A DNA stretch of 39,191 bases from Candidatus Pacearchaeota archaeon (GCA_018303995.1 JAGVXB010000029.1:1-39191); one strand, 5' to 3'. Numbered from the stretch's first letter, positions 7,056-14,567 are shown. The notes: generated by a model from the letters alone, not told the origin. Numbers and translations: made by a program.

Positions 7056-7970
7056 ATGGAATTAAATGAACTTAAGATAATATTAAGCCATGAAGAAAAA
7101 TTTAAAGATATTAATAAATGGAAATTTAAAGAAATAACGCACGGCACCGTAAGCCGTCACAAGTATATAGTTTCAAGAAAAAAAGAAAAATATTTTATAA
7201 AACAAATTAAAGATAATGAACAGTTCATATTACTTGAACTGATTAAAATTAAATCTAATCTAATTCCAAGAATATTTTATCCAAACTTGCTAAAGAAAAA
7301 TGTATTGGTTCAACAATGTGTATCAGGCAAACACCTAAAGAGCAAAAAAGCCATAGATATTAAATTAGTCAGAGAGTTTGCCAAATTTCAGAATGGATTA
7401 AACAAAGAAGAAATAATAAACAAAATAAATAAATTTTCCGGATGTAATTCTACAGTAATTGATGAAAGCGACTTCTTTAGAAAAGGAATTTATTCTAATT
7501 TTGATTATGATAAAGATTTATTTATTTTGAAAAAATTTAAACTTCCAATAGTGGATAAGTTCATAAAACTATTAAATTATATAAGAAAAGATAAAGAGAA
7601 TATTATAGATGATTTTTGTAAAATGCCCTTTGCAAGGCAACATCACGATTTTAAAGAAGATAATATAATATGCAATCCTCAAAAATTAGTTGATTGGGGT
7701 TCGTCATATGGGCACGGACCATTTTTATTTGATTTAGCTCCATTCTTAGTAAACAACGAAAAGGCATTTAATGAATTTATAAAATACTCTGATATATGTA
7801 AAAAATATTCAAAGGAGCAGATTAAAAGATGGTTATACGTTGCTTTAGTTGCAAATTTTGTATCCTTATTAAGATACAGACTTAACATTGGAGGCTATTT
7901 TAAAAATAAAAAGCAATGCAAAAAGTTCTTAGAATATGAATATAAAACTTACAAGTTCCTTCTCAAATAA
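7056..7970 (+). CDS. APH/choline-kinase-fold phosphotransferase (304 aa)
   Basis: This is a protein-kinase-like small-molecule phosphotransferase of the APH family. The catalytic loop is RQHHDFKEDNII (catalytic Asp198, metal-binding Asn203), and the DFG-equivalent is VDWG with Asp213. An N-lobe Lys (YFIKQ, about residue 49) sits where ATP-binding lysine is expected. Members phosphorylate aminoglycosides, choline, homoserine, sugars and other substrates; the substrate is unknown here. The C-lobe is rich in Lys, Asn and Ile. The stop codon ends exactly beside the convergent eno stop. Together with the P-loop kinase it may form a two-step salvage or modification pathway, which is inference. Confidence 0.82.
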   Translation: MELNELKIILSHEEKFKDINKWKFKEITHGTVSRHKYIVSRKKEKYFIKQIKDNEQFILLELIKIKSNLIPRIFYPNLLKKNVLVQQCVSGKHLKSKKAIDIKLVREFAKFQNGLNKEEIINKINKFSGCNSTVIDESDFFRKGIYSNFDYDKDLFILKKFKLPIVDKFIKLLNYIRKDKENIIDDFCKMPFARQHHDFKEDNIICNPQKLVDWGSSYGHGPFLFDLAPFLVNNEKAFNEFIKYSDICKKYSKEQIKRWLYVALVANFVSLLRYRLNIGGYFKNKKQCKKFLEYEYKTYKFLLK

Positions 7971-9137
7971 TTAAATCTTCTTTTCAATCTTCGCAAGTCT
8001 CATAAGCTTAACCTCCCGCCATCTAGTTGCAACTCCACACTTAATATAATCTGCTCCAAAGCCGACGGCATAATCAGCAAGCCCAGAATCTAAAGTTTCT
8101 CCAGACCTATGCGAAAGAACTGTCTTAACACCATGCTTACGACATAAATCAAAAATCCTTTTCAATTCAAGAAGCGAGCCATTCTGATTAGGCTTGATAA
8201 TCATCGCATTTATCGACTTAGTTCGTATAGCTCCAACAACTCTATTATATTGAGTAGCCGTCAAATCATCTCCAACAATCAAACACTTTTTACCAAGGGC
8301 TTTCTGCAACTTTGAGAAGTTTTTAAAATCTCTCTCTTGAAAAGGGTCTTCAACATAACTCAAATCATAATTTAATATTAACTCGCTAACAAATTTAACC
8401 TGTTCAGATTGATTAAGTTTCTTATCCGTATAATTATATTTTCTATTTTTAAATAACGTAGAGGTAGCTGCATCAATTCCAATCTCAATATCTACTCTAA
8501 ACTTCTTCTCAGCAATAACCTTTGCTTTATTCAGAGCATCAAAAACTTCTTCATCTGTAGAAGAAACTAACCACGCCCCTTCATCATTGACTCCATGATT
8601 CTGCAAAATATTTTTAACACCATCATAAATATAATTCATTATCTTCAAATTATCTGAAAATCTTTTAGATTTAGGAATAACAAGAAACTCTTGAAAATTA
8701 GGATGTATTTTTATAGCAGAACTATGAAGCCCTCCGCCAACAACATTTCCAACAGGAAAAGGCATTCTCCTATTTGTTCCAATAATCTCAAATAATTCTT
8801 TTTTCTTCTCATGAGCAAGCGCCTTTAAAACTGCAGATTGAAAAGTGTAAAGAGAATTAGCCCCAAATTCGCGAGCATTCCCAAGTCCAAGTTTCTTACA
8901 AATAGCTTTCTCTAATTTAACTAAGTCATCAAACTTATTTATCTCAATTTTATCCCTAAAATTATTCAAAAAGCCGACACAAAAATTAAGAGATTTATAA
9001 TAAGATTTAGTTTCATACTCTCCAGTAGACTTTCCATTTGGCGATGAAGCTTCAGCACCTCCGTTAACACAAACGGCAATAGTATCCTGCCCGCGAGAAT
9101 CTTCAATGATTCTAGATCTAACCTCTTTAATTATCAT
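7971..9137 (-). CDS. eno: Enolase (divergent, short)
   Basis: Interconverts 2-phosphoglycerate and phosphoenolpyruvate. At 388 aa it is shorter than the usual ~420-430, but the active site is complete. QEF is at about 149-151, and the proton-relay Glu186 is in NDEGAW. The Mg ligands are Asp222 (GIDAATS), Glu263 (YVEDPF) and Asp290 (VGDDL). The catalytic Lys315 (KPNQNG), the SHRSGET loop at 342-348 and Lys366 are also present. NVVGGGLHSS replaces the usual NIINGG-x-HA, and NDEGAW replaces GDEGGF, so it is a divergent member. The ATG at 9152 was rejected: the TATA-like box at 9158-9167 is centred 25 bp before the ATG at 9137. It lies downstream of rpo6 and upstream of rps2, as in many archaea. 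Confidence 0.95.
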   Translation of the reverse strand: MIIKEVRSRIIEDSRGQDTIAVCVNGGAEASSPNGKSTGEYETKSYYKSLNFCVGFLNNFRDKIEINKFDDLVKLEKAICKKLGLGNAREFGANSLYTFQSAVLKALAHEKKKELFEIIGTNRRMPFPVGNVVGGGLHSSAIKIHPNFQEFLVIPKSKRFSDNLKIMNYIYDGVKNILQNHGVNDEGAWLVSSTDEEVFDALNKAKVIAEKKFRVDIEIGIDAATSTLFKNRKYNYTDKKLNQSEQVKFVSELILNYDLSYVEDPFQERDFKNFSKLQKALGKKCLIVGDDLTATQYNRVVGAIRTKSINAMIIKPNQNGSLLELKRIFDLCRKHGVKTVLSHRSGETLDSGLADYAVGFGADYIKCGVATRWREVKLMRLAKIEKKI

Positions 9138-9157
9138 GAATAAATAAAGCATTAAAC

Positions 9158-9167
9158 ATATTTAAAG
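9158..9167 (-). promoter_or_regulatory. TATA box of eno, possibly bidirectional
   Basis: The complement reads CTTTAAATAT, 25 bp before the eno start at 9137. The plus strand (ATATTTAAAG) is also TATA-like. From it a rightward transcript would start near 9188, 12 nt before the ATG at 9200, so one element might serve both genes. Confidence 0.45.
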
Positions 9168-9199
9168 CATGTCTATCAAAGTATCTTTGGTTTTAAAAA

Positions 9200-9517
9200 A
9201 TGAGGCTTTTATTAGAGAGATTAGCAGATTATCAAAGTGTTCAAGACAGTGAGGCAGAAGCCAATCCGATAATATATGTTTTATCTCGCATGGATCGCGA
9301 CATAAATGCACTCAAACATTTAAAAAATGCAAAAATTAGTGAATATGATAGAAAAATATATTACGAAATATTAGGGATAGAGCTCGGAATTATAGGATTC
9401 CATCTTGACCGTATGAAACCATCAATAAAGACCGGACAATTACATGTTTTAGCAATATCTCAAAAATATGAATCCCTTTTAGGATTGTATAATGATATAT
9501 TCAGGGAAAGCGCTTAA
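9200..9517 (+). CDS. Unrecognised 105-aa helical protein
   Basis: No family recognised. The protein is almost entirely helical in appearance, with no membrane segment and no cysteines. Heptad-like leucine/isoleucine spacing across residues 30-75 suggests a small helical bundle. Any rightward transcript from the shared element at 9158-9167 would have a short 12-nt leader. The gene lies on the opposite strand between eno and rpo6, and its stop overlaps that of the convergent 145-aa gene by four bases. It is one of the genes separating the conserved rpo6-eno pair. Confidence 0.65.
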   Translation: MRLLLERLADYQSVQDSEAEANPIIYVLSRMDRDINALKHLKNAKISEYDRKIYYEILGIELGIIGFHLDRMKPSIKTGQLHVLAISQKYESLLGLYNDIFRESA

Positions 9518-9951
9518 CTTACTGTAGCTAATTCGGCAAAAACGTTCAAGGGAGAATCTTGTTCGCCCTCAAATGCCTTAGCAAAAATAATAAATTCAAG
9601 CGGTTTGACAACTTTTTTATGAGCTTCAATGGTATCATGAATCCCCCATTCCAAAGACGGAGGCATAAGAGGGGAATGAAGAACAAGTTGCCTTCCAACA
9701 CTAAATGCAATAACTCCATTACTCCCTAAATATCTTGAATAAATTGCATATCCAAATGAATTTAATCCTTTATTATATGCCTCTTTGAATTTATCTTGCA
9801 AAGGTGCATGAACTCCATTCATCAAGTAATCAGACAACGCAGGATGTGGGGATGTCAAATATTGATTAATATCGCAAAAAGTCTCTCCCTTAGAATCTCT
9901 CATTTCATCTATTGATTTAAGAGCATATTCTCTTTGACTTATCTTAACCAT
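9514..9951 (-). CDS. Unrecognised 145-aa protein
   Basis: No family recognised. The protein is soluble, with a helical N-terminal half and strands near residues 67-100 (FGYAIYSRYLGSNGVIAFSVG). There is a charged C-terminal half and one cysteine. It follows rpo6 on the same strand after 35 bp but has its own leaderless-type promoter. The convergent 105-aa gene overlaps its stop by four bases. Its position between rpo6 and eno marks it as a lineage-specific insertion into the ancestral cluster. Confidence 0.68.
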   Translation of the reverse strand: MVKISQREYALKSIDEMRDSKGETFCDINQYLTSPHPALSDYLMNGVHAPLQDKFKEAYNKGLNSFGYAIYSRYLGSNGVIAFSVGRQLVLHSPLMPPSLEWGIHDTIEAHKKVVKPLEFIIFAKAFEGEQDSPLNVFAELATVS

Positions 9952-9971
9952 TAAAACAATTTAAAGAATTT

Positions 9972-9983
9972 ATTTTATAAAAC
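9972..9983 (-). promoter_or_regulatory. TATA box for 145-aa gene
   Basis: The complement reads GTTTTATAAAAT, centred 26 bp before the ATG at 9951. It lies just upstream of, and partly inside, the rpo6 3' end. Confidence 0.5.
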
Positions 9984-9986
9984 TAA

Positions 9987-10373
9987 TTATTCCTCACTAC
10001 CAGCAGAATTATCTTCAATAATGGCTTCTTCATTATCATTTTCATTAACAAGACCCATTTCTTCAGCTTTCTCAGCTATTTCTTTCTCAACTTCTTTTTC
10101 TTTTTCTATAATCTTCTCATCATCCATAGACTCATCGCGAATAGGTTGCAACTTAGCGCCAGTCTTAGTTGGCATAGGTCTTCTAACAGAGATAGGCAAA
10201 ACACCAGAATAGAATTCTTTACTTGCAATTTTCAAAGCATCATAATGCATAACTTCTAGCTCTGCCTCTGTAATTTTAATCAAAAGAGGAGCATCCATAG
10301 AAATCTGCAAAGCACGAGCTCCTATAATTCTAGCAGTTTCAAACCGTGTAAATTCTTGTGTTGCTTCAGCCAT
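9987..10373 (-). CDS. rpo6: DNA-directed RNA polymerase subunit Rpo6 (RpoK) with acidic tail
   Basis: This is the omega/RPB6 homologue that helps assemble and stabilise the RNA polymerase clamp region. Residues 8-70 match the archaeal RpoK core: FTRFETARIIGARALQIS, SMDAPLLIKI, and GVLPISVRRPMP near the end of the core. The family is usually about 55-90 aa; this one is 128 aa. It has a C-terminal extension of about 50 residues rich in Glu, Asp and Lys, with a coiled-coil-like EKEKEVEKEIAEKAEE stretch. It begins 1 nt after the rrp42 stop, making it the fourth gene of the rrp4-rrp41-rrp42-rpo6 operon. In many archaea rpo6 instead follows rpoN. Confidence 0.95.
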   Translation of the reverse strand: MAEATQEFTRFETARIIGARALQISMDAPLLIKITEAELEVMHYDALKIASKEFYSGVLPISVRRPMPTKTGAKLQPIRDESMDDEKIIEKEKEVEKEIAEKAEEMGLVNENDNEEAIIEDNSAGSEE

Positions 10374-10374
10374 A

Positions 10375-11196
10375 TCATTTCAAAAACTTTTTAAGCTTTT
10401 TAAGTGTATCGTCATACACTTTTGGCAAGTGTTTCATCATCTCATCTACATTTTGACGAGTTATAGCAGTCTCTAAGCCTTTCTGGCAAGAATGTATCAT
10501 ATGTTCTTTACCTTTCCAATTAGAAATGCCCCATACAATCTTTCCATCACAAGCTTCTTCTTCTTCACGAGTAGGATCGATAATCAAAGACTCTCCAAGT
10601 TTGTAGAATGTAAATGAAAGAGGTATGGTATCTTCCAAAAGAGGCAATTTCTTTGTAGATTTAGATTCATGATCTATTTTACAATCTTTATCAAGTGCAG
10701 GTATATGTGTCTGTAATAAAGCAGCAATTGCTCCTATGCTCGCAGCGTCAATCAAAGCGCCATCATCATTTATTGGGTAAATATCAATAATCACAGTCCA
10801 AACTTTCTCGCCTTCAGTTATTACTAACTTTTTCAAATCAATAACGTGCGACTCACGAATCATTCTGTCAATCAATCTAGGTAACTCTATAGCTGCAAAT
10901 TTAGGCGGACCACTTTCAAAACGAGGCGAAGCCAAAGGTAGTAAATCTCCAGAAACCATTAAATTACCTTTATCCATAGAATCTGGATAGGGAGTTCCAA
11001 CTTCTAACTTAATTCCGACGACAACTTCAGTCTTTCCCATTCTAACGCGAGCACTTCCTTCAGCTTTATTAGACACGTTATATTCAACAGAAAAATCTCT
11101 TTGCTCAATTAACTTACGTCCATCAAATCTCTTACCTTCAGCAAACATTTTAGATAAAGTGTTATAAGTTAAACTAGAAAGTCCCATTGAGCTCAT
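10375..11196 (-). CDS. rrp42: Exosome core subunit Rrp42 (non-catalytic RNase PH fold)
   Basis: Rrp42 pairs with Rrp41 to form the hexameric RNase PH ring of the archaeal exosome, which degrades RNA 3' to 5' and adds A-rich tails. Diagnostic segments are GKRFDGRKLIEQRDFSVEYNV near residue 21, a GDLLPLASPRFESGPP block near residue 84, and IDIYPINDDGALIDAASIGAIAALL at about 136-161. At 273 aa the length is normal. A good ribosome binding site (GGAGG, complement of 11206-11210) sits 9 nt before the ATG at 11196. An 88-bp spacer separates it from rrp41 and can fold over both the ribosome site and the start codon (see separate entry). Confidence 0.95.
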   Translation of the reverse strand: MSSMGLSSLTYNTLSKMFAEGKRFDGRKLIEQRDFSVEYNVSNKAEGSARVRMGKTEVVVGIKLEVGTPYPDSMDKGNLMVSGDLLPLASPRFESGPPKFAAIELPRLIDRMIRESHVIDLKKLVITEGEKVWTVIIDIYPINDDGALIDAASIGAIAALLQTHIPALDKDCKIDHESKSTKKLPLLEDTIPLSFTFYKLGESLIIDPTREEEEACDGKIVWGISNWKGKEHMIHSCQKGLETAITRQNVDEMMKHLPKVYDDTLKKLKKFLK

Positions 11197-11244
11197 GTTT
11201 AATTTCCTCCCCCTAATGCGAATGTAGATGAGCTAGGGGAAATT
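11190..11244 (-). promoter_or_regulatory. Possible translational control hairpin/pseudoknot before rrp42
   Basis: In the leftward RNA, the segment 11244-11234 pairs with 11215-11201, leaving a 4-nt bulge. The stem buries the GGAGG ribosome binding site. The loop carries GCUCAU (11233-11228), which is complementary to AUGAGC at the start codon (11196-11191). An H-type pseudoknot hiding both site and start is therefore possible. It is seen in one sequence only; folding and covariation are untested. Confidence 0.4.
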
Positions 11245-11284
11245 GAACAGGCAAAAGTTTCAACTTGTTTCAACAAAAACTTTT

Positions 11285-11992
11285 TCATTTTTCATCTCCT
11301 TCAGCAACATTTTTCAATGCCTTTTTCTGAACTTCATATATTTTAGCACATGCTTTATCAGCAAGAGCAAGAGCTTGAGGAATTAAATTTGGCTGTATTT
11401 TTCCATCTAATTGTAATAAAGTATATTCATCGGTATTGGCCAATTTTGCAGTTGCAAAGTCAGTTGCTCCCTCCCCCTCTTCAAAATGCTCTTCAGTATC
11501 ATTAACATCAATAACTAAATCCTTATCAAGCTTTCCAACACTAACACCACATACTAAATTTTTCATAGGAATTCCAGCTTGTGCAAGAGCCATAGATGCA
11601 GCATTTATTCCAGCAACGCGTGTGCTAGCATTAGCTTGCAAAATGTAAATCTGTACATCAACAACGGTATTAGGAAATTCTTTTAAATCTAAAGCAGGAG
11701 ACAAAGCCCATTCAGTTACTTTAGATATCTCTTGACTTCTTCTCGAAGGTCCCGGTTTTTTTCTATCTAATACTGAGAAACTAAGCAAATCATAATTCAC
11801 TCGAAGCACTGCACCCTTGGGGTCTTGCATATGTTGCGGGTGTAGCATTCTAGGTCCATAAACAGCAGCAATAGCAACTGTATTTCCAAATGTAAACATA
11901 GCACTTCCATCAGCATTAGGAATAATCCCAACTTTAGCAGTAATAGGGCGCATTTCATCTGCTTTTCTACCGTCTAATCTTTTTACTACCAT
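11285..11992 (-). CDS. rrp41: Exosome catalytic subunit Rrp41
   Basis: This is the phosphorolytic active subunit of the archaeal exosome ring. The family signature runs from KRLDGRKADEMRPI at the start, through AVYGPRMLHPQH (residues 43-54) and the phosphate/RNA-binding ASTRVAG (Arg125), to IPMKNLVCGVSVG. Asp178 in GATDFATAKL matches the catalytic aspartate of the family. The C-terminal helix KIYEVQKKALKN is also typical. At 235 aa it is of normal length. Its ATG overlaps the rrp4 stop by one base (TAATG), indicating coupled translation in the exosome operon. Confidence 0.97.
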   Translation of the reverse strand: MVVKRLDGRKADEMRPITAKVGIIPNADGSAMFTFGNTVAIAAVYGPRMLHPQHMQDPKGAVLRVNYDLLSFSVLDRKKPGPSRRSQEISKVTEWALSPALDLKEFPNTVVDVQIYILQANASTRVAGINAASMALAQAGIPMKNLVCGVSVGKLDKDLVIDVNDTEEHFEEGEGATDFATAKLANTDEYTLLQLDGKIQPNLIPQALALADKACAKIYEVQKKALKNVAEGDEK

Positions 11993-12705
11993 TATTTATT
12001 CTCCCCAAACCATTTTTCAGTTTTTTCAGTTAATCCAGTTACTAAAACTTTGTCTGCAATAAATTCAATAGCCTTCCTAGCTTTTAATTCAGAATCTAAA
12101 CTATTTCCCTTAACCCAAATCCACCCATTCTGACCAATAGTTATATTGCAACCAGTATTTACTTTTATTAAATTAATCATACTTCCCTCGCGACCAATAA
12201 TTCTAGGCACGCGACTCGGGTTTACCCTAAATATAAATCCGCCCTCTAATTTTCCTAAACCCTTTCCTTTCATAGCCAAATCAATTCCCTTAGGGCTTAC
12301 ACTCCAGACCTTAGCAGCAACTACGTCGCCTATGGCCAAGAACTGGTCCATCTCGCCCTTATTAACAAATCTAGGGCTTTCCATTAAAGGTAAAAATCCA
12401 TTCTGAGCATAATCAATATCAACTATCCAACCACTATGAACTATATCAGATACGCGCCCAATGATAACATTATTTCTTCTAGGAATAAATGCTCCAGAAA
12501 AAGGAATTATCTTAATAACTCTACCAACTTTTTCAGCTAATCCATAACGAGAAGCAACAATATCTTTTCCTTCGCGTCTAGCTCCCTCCCCAGGTAAGAA
12601 ATCTTCTTCAGATGAAACAACTTCTCCAGGAACAACAATTACGCGACTCTGAGGTTCAGAACCAAAATCTTCATATTCTCCTTCGTTTTTATCAAATTCT
12701 TTCAT
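11992..12705 (-). CDS. rrp4: Exosome RNA-binding cap subunit Rrp4 (S1 and KH domains)
   Basis: Rrp4 forms the cap that guides RNA into the Rrp41/Rrp42 ring. The N-terminal domain contains VIVVPGEVV, followed by an S1 domain (about residues 60-135: GRVIKIIPFSGAFIPR through FLAIGDVVAAKVWSV). A KH domain has the motif IIGREGSMINLI near residue 174. The in-frame TTG at 12723 would add six residues; I use the ATG at 12705, which begins MKEFDKNEG. No strong TATA-like box is centred 25 bp from either start. In other archaea sdo1 lies immediately upstream; here about 11.8 kb of unrelated genes intervene. Confidence 0.95.
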   Translation of the reverse strand: MKEFDKNEGEYEDFGSEPQSRVIVVPGEVVSSEEDFLPGEGARREGKDIVASRYGLAEKVGRVIKIIPFSGAFIPRRNNVIIGRVSDIVHSGWIVDIDYAQNGFLPLMESPRFVNKGEMDQFLAIGDVVAAKVWSVSPKGIDLAMKGKGLGKLEGGFIFRVNPSRVPRIIGREGSMINLIKVNTGCNITIGQNGWIWVKGNSLDSELKARKAIEFIADKVLVTGLTEKTEKWFGENK

Positions 12706-12844
12706 GTAATGTAACCAAGACAAAGGATAATCGTAATAATTCCTTTGAATCTTTGTATTTTCAATCTTTTATAAAATTCAGGCTTTTTAAAGATTGCGGT
12801 TCAATTTTTTCAAATATTAAAAGAAAAAAGTATGCGAATAGTAA

Positions 12845-12854
12845 AATATATAAA
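12845..12854 (+). promoter_or_regulatory. vapBC TATA box
   Basis: The sequence is AATATATAAA, centred 26 bp before the vapB ATG at 12876. It fixes the short vapB start and rules out the long upstream open frame. Confidence 0.55.
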
Positions 12855-12855
12855 C

Positions 12856-12875
12856 ACCCACACATATGTGTGGGT
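12856..12875 (+). promoter_or_regulatory. vapBC operator: perfect 20-bp palindrome abutting the start codon
   Basis: The half-site ACCCACACAT is followed at once by its exact reverse complement. The palindrome fills the space between the TATA box and the vapB ATG. VapB-VapC complexes usually repress their own promoter by binding such palindromes; bound here, the complex would cover the transcription start. It is seen directly; the function is inferred. Confidence 0.75.
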
Positions 12876-13124
12876 ATGGCGACAAAGAACATATCTCTCT
12901 CAGAAGATGCTTATCAAATACTTTCTAGTCTGCGTCAAAGTGAAAAAGAAAGTTTTTCAGAGGTAGTTAGACGAATGAAAAAAAAAGTAAAATTAAGCGA
13001 TTTTCATGGAATTCTATCAAAAGAATCTGCGAACCAACTTGAGGAGAATATGGAGAAAATAAGAGAAATAAATAGAAGACAACATAAAGAAAGAATCAAA
13101 AAATTAAAAGAGATGTTCAAATAA
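12876..13124 (+). CDS. vapB: VapB-type antitoxin (DUF217-like)
   Basis: An 82-aa antitoxin. The N-terminus MATKNISLSEDAYQILSSL followed by ESFSEVVRRMKKK matches the archaeal VapB/DUF217 DNA-binding region. The rest is a charged helix (residues 50-82, Lys/Arg/Glu rich) of the kind that wraps and inhibits the PIN toxin. The start is fixed by the TATA box and by the operator palindrome that ends one base before the ATG. The stop overlaps the vapC start (TAATG). It lies on the opposite strand to the exosome operon at the left edge of the inserted island. Confidence 0.88.
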   Translation: MATKNISLSEDAYQILSSLRQSEKESFSEVVRRMKKKVKLSDFHGILSKESANQLEENMEKIREINRRQHKERIKKLKEMFK

Positions 13125-13531
13125 TGGTTTGCCTAGATAGTTGTTTTATAATAGATATAATTAAAGGCTTAAAAGAAGCAGTTAAACTCGAGCAGGAGAT
13201 AGATAATTCTAGCGAAGATGTTACAATTACTACACCAGTAATAACTGAAATAATTGTCGGATTACATTTAACTCGGACAAAAAAATATTCTTCACAAGAA
13301 GAAAAAGATAAAGTAATGAATCTAATTAATTCTTTACATGTTCTAGAGTTAGATAAAGAGTCGGCTATTCTTGCAGGAGAGATTCAAGCCGAATTGGAAA
13401 ATAAAGGAGAAATAATAGATATAGAAGATATAATGATTGGAGCAATAGCAAAGCACAACAATGAAACATTAATCACAAGAAATAAAAAACATTTTGAAAA
13501 GATTTCAGGACTTAAAATTCTTAGTTACTAA
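13124..13531 (+). CDS. vapC: VapC toxin, PIN-domain ribonuclease
   Basis: A 135-aa PIN-domain RNase; VapC toxins cleave tRNA or rRNA and halt translation when freed from VapB. The acidic metal site is complete: Asp5 (VCLDS), Glu42 (TPVITEI), Asp99/Asp102 (IIDIEDIMIGAIA) and the LITRNKKHF motif with Thr118 and Asn120. The start overlaps the vapB stop by one base. The gene ends 30 bp from the convergent surface-protein gene. An 18-base stretch of it (13473-13490) recurs exactly at 23016-23033, where it forms part of a decayed vapC 3' end beside the second surface-protein gene. Confidence 0.93.
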   Translation: MVCLDSCFIIDIIKGLKEAVKLEQEIDNSSEDVTITTPVITEIIVGLHLTRTKKYSSQEEKDKVMNLINSLHVLELDKESAILAGEIQAELENKGEIIDIEDIMIGAIAKHNNETLITRNKKHFEKISGLKILSY

Positions 13532-13561
13532 ACAGCAAAAAATAATTTAAATTAAAATTAT

Positions 13562-14467
13562 TCACTGAGGTGCCGATAACATATCGCCTTCTAAACTAAC
13601 CTGGTTGTTATAACTTAGTGTCCATCTTCCAGCACTATAATTTCCTACCCAGAATATTCCAACGTCATCATTTCTATTAGCATCATATAATCTTAATGTT
13701 ATATCTCCACTAGTTGTCGAGTAAGGAACGTAATTTCCTACACCAATATAATGAACTCCAGGAGTGCCTGCCGAATATAAGTCTCCAGCTAATGTATAAT
13801 CTGTGCTGTTATACATTCCCTGTAAAGTTATATCATAACCATCTGTAGCCATCGAGAAGTTTCCATTTCCTTGTATTGATGGATTAACCATTATATTATA
13901 CTCAGCAGACTCAAGAGCTTGAGTATCTACATTAGTTATTAATTTAACTTTATTATTCCCACCAAACCACAAGTATGGATGAGGTGTTTCTATAGTTACA
14001 TTGTAAACTATATGTCCTGGACCATTGCCTTGGTGATATCCATAACCATATCCATATCCTGCATAGCTTCCAGCAGATCCATTAGATTGGAAAGTATTGT
14101 ATCCATAACCATATCCATAAGGGCTTGAATATCCTACGAGAGTCATAGTAACTCCGTTACAAGCAGTTAATTTCCATCCCCACATATCAATTGTACAAAC
14201 AGTCTCACCGTTTACTACAACGCTCACATTTCTTACATTAACAATTTCGTTAGTCTGTATTTCAACATCGCCTAGAAAAGAAATTGTCTCGCCAGCCGTG
14301 TAGGCGTTCGTCTTCAAACCTGATAATGATAATTGAAATGCTTGTACTGGACCAAGGAAAATAAGCAGTCCAATAACAACTGCAGTAAGGGCAATACTAA
14401 AAATCTTATTCGTTTTCCCACTTTTATTATTTTTTATGTTCACAGTATGATTGCTCAATTTTTGCAT
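13562..14467 (-). CDS. Surface protein A: sequon-rich secreted or anchored protein with Tyr-Gly loop
   Basis: A 301-aa protein of unknown family. A basic N-terminus and a hydrophobic segment (residues ~22-43) act as signal or anchor, followed by beta-rich domains. Sequons NVS, NGS, NVT, NFS, NST and NYS make it a plausible N-glycoprotein. Two cysteines near residues 90-99 could form a disulfide. Residues ~114-150 form a Tyr-Gly repeat loop. It is a paralogue of the protein at 23.0-23.7 kb: shared segments include AYTAGETISFLG/SYTVGETIDFLA, GHIVYN/GHLVYN and VGNYVPYSTTSG/AGNYLPTSSTSG. The two copies flank the glycan-synthesis operon, suggesting substrate and enzyme linkage. It could instead be an S-layer or pilus-like component. 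Confidence 0.8.
   Translation of the reverse strand: MQKLSNHTVNIKNNKSGKTNKIFSIALTAVVIGLLIFLGPVQAFQLSLSGLKTNAYTAGETISFLGDVEIQTNEIVNVRNVSVVVNGETVCTIDMWGWKLTACNGVTMTLVGYSSPYGYGYGYNTFQSNGSAGSYAGYGYGYGYHQGNGPGHIVYNVTIETPHPYLWFGGNNKVKLITNVDTQALESAEYNIMVNPSIQGNGNFSMATDGYDITLQGMYNSTDYTLAGDLYSAGTPGVHYIGVGNYVPYSTTSGDITLRLYDANRNDDVGIFWVGNYSAGRWTLSYNNQVSLEGDMLSAPQ
14031..14134 (-). repeat. Tyr-Gly coding repeats within surface protein A
   Basis: Two clusters of tandem TAT/GGA-type hexamers (14031-14064 and 14095-14134) encode YGYGYGY stretches either side of a short spacer. The paralogue at 23 kb lacks this insert, so it probably expanded after the duplication. Confidence 0.75.
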
Positions 14468-14485
14468 ATTAATCTCTGTAACTTT

Positions 14486-14496
14486 CTATATATAAA
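14486..14496 (-). promoter_or_regulatory. TATA box for surface protein A
   Basis: The complement reads TTTATATATAG, centred 24-25 bp before the ATG at 14467. It is divergent from the glycan operon promoter. Confidence 0.55.
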
Positions 14497-14567
14497 GATA
14501 TAGGGTAAAAAATGTTATAATTCGGCAGACGTGTTGTCTATTTACGACTTAATCTGCGATAAGTAAT

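Noticed and set aside
6494-7970. Kinase pair as a zeta-type toxin-antitoxin
   Set aside because: The P-loop protein loosely recalls zeta toxins, but the partner is a clear APH-fold enzyme, not an antitoxin.
12612-12875. Long N-terminal extension of vapB
   Set aside because: The TATA box and operator place the start at 12876; the upstream part overlaps rrp4 and is not antitoxin-like.
13532-13561. A/T-rich inverted repeat between vapC and surface protein A as a terminator
   Set aside because: The sequence is low-complexity and the pairing is no better than expected from composition; archaeal terminators are mainly T-runs.
14031-14134. Short-period repeats as a CRISPR array
   Set aside because: The repeats are in-frame Tyr-Gly codons without unique spacers.
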